Of a stretch of DNA of 64,000 bases, positions 58,346 through 64,000 are shown piece by piece. Each line of letters begins with the position of its first letter. Position 1 is the stretch's first letter. Below the pieces are notes generated by a model. It searched no databases. It saw nothing but the letters and a program-made list of their open reading frames with translations, and was not told the origin of the DNA. Origin of the DNA: Pyrrhoderma lamaoense (lineage: Eukaryota; Basidiomycota; Agaricomycetes; Hymenochaetales; Hymenochaetaceae); assembly GCA_002794735.1 (NCBI GenBank), contig NBAZ01000003.1, forward strand, positions 1 to 64,000, in the 5' to 3' direction. Made by a program: the position numbers and the translations under genes.

Positions 58346-60524
58346 ATGGAGAGAGCTTTCACAAAGTGGATACCGAAAAAGCGTACATCTATGAGCTTAG
58401 CCCTCACTACGACGAAAATCTTAGAGTGCATCTCCGAATGTGGTAATGTCGGTCCTCTTAAAGGAGTGGTTAGGTTGTTGGGACAGGTTATAGAGATGCT
58501 TCGTGTAAGCAATCATGACTTCTAGCTTTCTCCTTATGCTTCATTGAAGATACGCAGGAAATTGGAGATAATGACGAGGAATGTGAAGATCTTCTCAAAC
58601 AGTTGTACGACCTCACTAGCGAGATCAATTCCCACGCTCCACAAGACGAAGCAGAACGGCCAGAGCCTCATGATTATTGGGATAGAATCAATAAATTTCA
58701 GAGGTAGTAAATCCAAGCTCAGACCTTATAAATCACAAAACGTATAAACTAAGCTACTCGTACTCAAGTAAAATCGAGGAATTGCAGAGGAAAGCGATGG
58801 AAGTGAAAGAAAGGGAGAAATCAGAATTAATACGGTTTGCCACTAAGGATGATGAAGTGAAAAAAGACATCAAAGACATTGGCCGTTCATTGGTGAAAGA
58901 ATTATTTGAGCTCCAAGTAAGAGTTATTATATAACTGATACAGACTATGATTAAATGACTAAATTGGCCTCTTTAAAGGCTGGACTATCTATAAATACAA
59001 ATAAAATGGTTCATGACTTAAATCAAGCTGTCTGTGAACTTCGTTCAACGATACAACACGAGAAGATTTCTTCTTCATCCCAAATATCTTCTGAGGAGCA
59101 TGGACTCTTGGAAGAGCTCGGGAGAAATGCAAGTATCCATGAAACTAGCTAAGTACATAGTTATTGACCAAGTCATGGAAGTATATAGAGTTACAAGCGC
59201 ATGAGTGGCAATTCTTAGTGGACTGGCCTAAAGGTAGTCCTGACCATTTCTTCACAAATGAGGTCCTTGTCCGAGGGACGAAGAGACTTGCTAAAACATA
59301 TGCTAAATATCAGAGGAAGGTATGTTTTTAGGATGCTGAAATAACCTGATTTTCAATAATGTAATTAGGAGTGGCTAGAAGATATCAAACGATTCTGTAA
59401 ACTCAAGTTAGTCATTCAGGTCTTATATTTTTAATGGTCAAGTCAGCAACTCCAAAACATCACAGGCATACTAATTTCCGCAGTTGATGGGTTATGCAAA
59501 AGAACCAAACCTCGTCGTTTTCTTCCATAATGGTAGTGTTAATCAAGGTTTAAGAAGGTTTTTACTAATTCATAAATAGATACACCTCGTAGTGTGGGAT
59601 CTTATATAAAAAGCATTTCACGAGACAAGCTAGACATAAAATTGTTAGAGATGGTCGGTCTTGTTTCAAACTTTGTTTATGAATCTTTCTCAGGTACTTA
59701 ACAGACTGTTCAAGCACTTGTAAGTCGAGAAACGAGGAAATCCGTGAAGCCGTCACCGATATGGATTTTCTTAAATTATATAACAGCAAGCTATTGATTT
59801 TCTATCGATAGAGTTCAAACTTTCAAATTTCGCTATTGCCAGGCTTGTTCAGGTAAGATAATCTTACAAAGAGATTTATGTACTGTTACTGATAAATCTA
59901 AAACCAATATGAAAGAATGTTAAATTCTCTTTTGATTCATGGGACAGACTTATAGTTTATCCACCGGTTGAACTTGATCAAGAGTACACTGACACGAAGA
60001 TTGTTAGTCGTTACCTGGTGGTATGCATCTTATGGTTATATATAGCAAAGCACAGTTTTAACATTATATTAGGAGAAAAAGAAGATGGAAATAGGGTTTC
60101 TTTCGAGTGTCTATATAATTTTGCAACTATTGAAACAAAGGAAGCTCAAGATCACTATAGAAATAACAGATGATCTCAAAACTAGCCACACCATCTCTTT
60201 ACATCCAGACCATCTTAATCTTTAACGCATATTTCAGCTACAGTACCTGGGCTTTAGCCAGAAGATGATCTCGGATGTTATTTTCAATCTCTTTCCCTCG
60301 CAAATACAGATACACAAGACTACTGAGTTCGGAACGCATTCTCTTCAAGACTTACTATTCACTGATGCATTCTTCTTAACAAGGTTCTCTCTTTTTGATT
60401 CATTTATATTGTTGAAGTGAGATTTTAATTATATTTGGTCAGGAAACGTGGGGCAGAAATAGTACGACGCGTAATAGGAAGGTATAGAAGCAGGATTCCA
60501 TGGGTTCAGGAGATATTACTATAA
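58346..60524 (+). CDS. MLKL/HeLo-like plus kinase-like protein, copy 2
   Basis: ATG at 58346 (MERAFTKWIPKKRT) starts a multi-exon gene ending WVQEILL-TAA (60522-60524). It parallels copy 1 block by block: ECISECGNVGPLKGVVRLLG with EIGDNDEECEDLLKQLYDL (helical N-terminal domain), then EREKSELIRFATKDDEVKKD with IKDIGRSL. The kinase-like N-lobe follows: HFFTNEVLVRGTKRLAKTYA, EWLEDIKRF, HTNFPQLMGYAKEPNLVVF. The HTNF block breaks at 59478-59479 (CC) and is restored by one C. The C-terminal part (RKLKITIEITDDLKTS, GFSQKMISDVIFNLFP) differs from copy 1. No HRD or DFG is visible. By family resemblance the N-terminal bundle could be a membrane-targeting death effector controlled by the kinase-like part. 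That role is inferred, not seen. Confidence 0.6.
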
Positions 60525-60722
60525 GTAGGAAAGAGGGAAAGAGTTAGTAGTTATCAAATTAATCGTGCTACTAGTACTAGTCCGAGTAGTCGTTGTGATT
60601 GTTATGCCGCGTGACATCAATTAATTACATAAAACTAGTGACTAGTGACGAGCTCATTAATAGTGTGACTATTAATTGCACATCTAACGTTATCACTCAC
60701 TTCAGACCCCACCCAACGATCA

Positions 60723-63092
60723 ATGCCCCGCTTTCGTTGGACCTGGAAAGCAGCTTTGTTCGTATTCCTCTCTCTCGCCATTATATGTCTAGCTGACGAC
60801 GATGATGATGGGTAAGTACTCTTCAAAACATGATTTCCATGCAACTCTAACTCTCATCTAACACCTAGGTTTGACCAAAACCCGATCCTTACCAAACAAC
60901 CTCCCTTCGCCTGTTCCCTCCCCGTCCAAATTCTTCTCAATGGAATCGTATTAGCATTAACATCTGTTCTCCTCTTCCACCTTCTCTTCACAGCCCAATA
61001 CCACTACCCACTGGCTCCCTTGAACTACTCCCTCCAACTCTCCGGCGTCCTCTCTCTCCTAGTAACCGTCGTCGCTACTCTCTATGTAGTCCTTAACTCT
61101 TCCCTGAAGGATAGTAGAGAATGGCCTTATATGCTCACTTATCTTGCCAAGGATGTTCCTCCCAGCGCGAGGAATAGTACGACTACTAGTAGTGATGATG
61201 GAACGACGGTTTCTGTCTATGATCCCACACCTTGGTCGACTGCTGAATTGGCCGCTTGGTATGCTATGGCTGCTACCACTTCGGGTCTTGTTCAGGTGAG
61301 TCTTGGGCTCTAATCAATATACTATCTGCTCACTGACCTCCACACCTTCTTTCTTCTACTAATCTATTATACCTATCCATCTGTGTACACATGTATCCAC
61401 ACGTACTAGATAACTCACATCCAATTCCTCACCCTTCTTTACCCCTCCTACCTCGAGCGAAAACTAATACTAGGGCTCCTTGGCCCCCTTGCCCTCCTCT
61501 CGGCTTCAATGGAACTTCTTCCAATACACCAGTCCCAAAAAGTCATAGACATAGCTTCTACAATCCGAAACACTTGCAATGCTGCTCTCTCTCTCCTCTT
61601 CACTTCCGCTCTATTCCTTTATGGGTTTGTAATCAATAGTCCTTGTCGTCGCCGGAAACCTCGTTCCAAACCTTCGTCTCAAAAGCAGCTCTCTTCTTCC
61701 CCACAGCACCAACAAAAACACCAACAAGACCCAACCTCTTCTTGGAGATTTGAATTCGAATCAACAGACTCAGGAGCCTGGCGCACAGACGGGGGACAGC
61801 CGTCTTCGGGATCTCAGCTCTCTCCCTAGCCCTCATCTCTACATTCCTCAACTTTCTCTACATACCCACAAAGGATCAATACCTCTGGCTTCCCGCACTC
61901 ATCTGGGCTGTCGTACTCTGGCAATCCTTCTTGGGTTGGTGGTGGTGGGTTGGTGGAGGGCGCGGGTACGACTTTGACGGAGACGGAGGAATGCTGGGAA
62001 TGGACAAGGAAGAGGTGGAAGAGCTACTAAAAAGAGAAGAAAGGAGGATGAGGAAGAGGGAGAAGAGATTGAGGGAGAGAAGGGAGAGAAGGGAGAAGGC
62101 CAAGGTTGCTTGGAAGAATGCGAGTGAAAATTTGAATTTGACAATGCATTTTGGAAAGAAAGGGGAGCAGGAGGTGTAGGGGCGGGGATGAGGGAAGGTG
62201 AGGAAGAAGGAGGGAATGTTGAAACGCCTGGGACGAGGCCTCCCCATGATGGTTCATCCGCCAACACCAACAGTCTAGAGACTCCAAATGGGAATAGTTT
62301 AACCCCCCATCTTCCTCTACCACACCCCCCTCTTCGCTCACACCCAACTCCACCACACTCGCATCCTCTACTTCACCCTCCTCTACCTCTTCTTCATCCA
62401 CACTCTCAACCTCCTCAGCAGGTTCGGGGATACTGGCCCAAATCCGTACATCTCGCCCTTATCTTGCCCTTTCCCACTTCTATCACCTCCTGAGACGTGC
62501 ACACCTAGCAGCCGCGCATTCTCAAGCTCTCGAACGTATGCGGCGAAGGAGACAAGTATATGGGCGTGAGTTGGGGTTATCGGATGCTGTGCTAGGTGAT
62601 GGAACCAGGATATCAGCCGGGTTTAACGGGACTGGTGTTGATAGTAGTGGTATTAATGGTGGGTTAATCGGGAATGGTCTAGCTACGGGTGTCAGCGGCA
62701 CTACTGTTGCTGCTTCTACAGTCTCAACGTCCGTCCTAGGCTGGGGATTAGGAAGCTTTGGTCTTCGGAGAGATCGTAGAGAGCGAGAGAGACGGAACTT
62801 AGTTGTAGCAGCTGCTGAGACTAGGTTTGATCGGATGGGAAGGACTGAGACTATGAGTACTAGTATAAGTACTGTTAGTGGGTTAAGTGGTACAAGTGGT
62901 GTTAGTGGAATAGGTAGTGAAGGACATGGATTAGACGAAGTCACCAGGACGAAAGTTCAACAGGAACAGCAGAGAGAACGAGATCGAACAGTACTATCCC
63001 CGCCAGAGCCGATGACTGGTAGTCAATGGTCACTTTGGTGGTTTGGCCCGTTGAGAAGGTGGAGGTTGCAAGATTCGAGTGTATACTCTTAG
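60723..63092 (+). CDS. Multi-pass membrane protein with coiled-coil and Gly/Ser-rich tail
   Basis: A signal peptide (FRWTWKAALFVFLSLAIICL) precedes Asp repeats and an intron. Hydrophobic spans include VQILLNGIVLALTSVLLFHL, LSGVLSLLVTVVATLYVVL, LILGLLGPLALLSASMELL and AALSLLFTSALFLYGFVI. After a charged linker come SALSLALISTFLNFLYIP and LWLPALIWAVVLWQSFLGWW. The cytosolic tail has a Glu/Arg coiled coil (EEVEELLKREERRMRKREKR), Ser/Thr-rich sequence, RRAHLAAAHSQALERMRRRR and a Gly/Ser/Thr stretch, ending RLQDSSVYS. I recall this as a conserved Agaricomycete hypothetical but cannot name a function. Breaks at 61791-61795 (G5), 62162-62165 (GGGG) and 62303-62308 (C6) are each cured by one base. 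Confidence 0.7.
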
Positions 63093-64000
63093 TCTGTTAG
63101 CTGGCTAGTTAGTAACTCCTTCTCTCTACCACCGCCAAAGCATACTGTTTAGTTGTTATCTTTCCAAGTACCCTTCATAGTAATCCATAGTCCTTAGTTA
63201 TAGTTCATATTCATATCGTGCATCCACTGTAGCCAAGCTCCAATCATCCTCTCCTTTCTTTGTAACAATGTTTTTTCTGCTCCTTGGTCTGTTTTTAATA
63301 GTGTCGTTCTGTTTAGCTTATTTTTCCCCCTATGCTTTGATCTACTTCTTTTTTCCTACACATCTTCGACTACATGTACTTGTATGTATCATCCAAAATA
63401 ACAGCAAAGATAACTAGAAATCCTCTGGATACCATTTCATCACTATAGACACATACGTCGTAAAATAGCCTAGAAGAAACTATCGGCTTGATGCAGAGCT
63501 AAACTAAATCAAGTTGATCTACTATCCACTCAACATTGATCATGGCAGTTTCCTTTGGCATAGGCTTATATCTTCATATATGAATGGCTATATACATTAC
63601 ATCTTGTCAAAGATATGAAGATATGAGAATCCTCAAGTCGATTATCAATATGGTACAGGCACTTCACCTATAGATCATTGTGAAGTCTATCTCTACATAC
63701 CAATAATCGATAGTATATACTCAACATCTTACTGTGACTAAAGGTTATGACTGTGACAAAGACTGTATTGTTGTCTTAAGATAACTAAGACCACTAGTAT
63801 TAGAATATATGTGACAGTGTGACACTCCATAACATAAATGTTACCTCATAACAACACTCTATTTACAGTTACACGTCTACACACTTTACTCGTGCCTGTC
63901 CGCGTCATCCACATCATCGTTGTCTTCTTCCTCACAATCTACACTGTTGTACTACTTTTCTCAGTGTACGGGGTTATACACCCTCTTGCCAACTCTAGTA
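63093..64000. other. Terminal non-coding region
   Basis: No gene is seen to the window end. Sequence after about 63740 is rich in GTGACA, GTTACA and ACTCTA words, like the LTR-like stretch near 17.3-17.5 kb. It may be the edge of another retroelement cut by the window boundary, which I cannot confirm. Confidence 0.35.

Noticed and set aside
61876..62401. Long minus-strand frames opposite the multi-pass membrane gene
   Set aside because: They are Ser/Pro/Leu or Glu runs created by compositional bias of the sense coding sequence.
1..64000. CRISPR arrays, bacterial operons, Shine-Dalgarno sites or rho-independent terminators
   Set aside because: The sequence is eukaryotic with spliceosomal introns. 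The repeats seen are microsatellites, minisatellites and one palindrome, without regular spacer structure.

Overview
The window is nuclear DNA of a filamentous basidiomycete, most likely an Agaricomycete. The evidence is the dense short GT..AG introns (about 50-70 nt), TATA boxes 60-100 nt upstream of several start codons, and the families present: a Ppo-type fatty-acid dioxygenase, an OM14-C-domain protein, a Mdl-type mitochondrial ABC transporter, clathrin light chain, a basidiomycete-style P450 and Ty3-like Gag debris. Species cannot be read from the sequence.

Layout. 1-17.9 kb is an AT-rich transposon graveyard: a Gag-only retroelement remnant (minus strand, about 1.6-3.3 kb), a decayed Tigger/pogo DDE transposase ending in a PCNA-binding box (minus, 7.0-9.25 kb), an unrecognised spliced gene-like region (12.4-13.9 kb), and short-period repeats. 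18-31 kb is a gene block: GlcNAc-6-phosphate deacetylase (+), class II fructose-bisphosphate aldolase (-), Ppo dioxygenase (+), and a large MLKL/HeLo-like plus kinase-like protein (-). 32.0-40.3 kb is a giant palindrome of two arms, each about 3.4 kb. Each arm carries two copies of a small zinc-binding-motif gene, and the loop of about 1.4 kb holds an intact OM14-domain mitochondrial outer-membrane protein gene. 40.5-43.7 kb is a cytochrome P450 (-) with one 955-nt intron. 43.7-50.7 kb is gene-poor and pyrimidine-rich, with one acidic hypothetical gene. 50.7-63.1 kb is a co-oriented (+) block: clathrin light chain, mitochondrial ABC transporter, a probable C2H2 protein, a second MLKL/HeLo-like kinase-like gene paralogous to the one at 28-31 kb, and a multi-pass membrane protein.

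The genes mix ordinary housekeeping functions (glycolysis, amino-sugar catabolism, endocytosis, mitochondrial membranes) with accessory functions (oxylipin synthesis, P450, cell-death-like proteins). The most unusual accessory structure is the palindromic zinc-motif gene cluster, with a cell-death-like gene just to its left and that gene's paralog about 18 kb to its right.

Caution on quality: almost every conserved gene here is broken by one or more frameshifts, and nearly all are repaired by adding one base to a short homopolymer. This happens even in aldolase and clathrin light chain. The simplest reading is an incompletely polished long-read assembly rather than mass pseudogenisation, so genes are annotated as intact in the organism and the suspect positions are listed.
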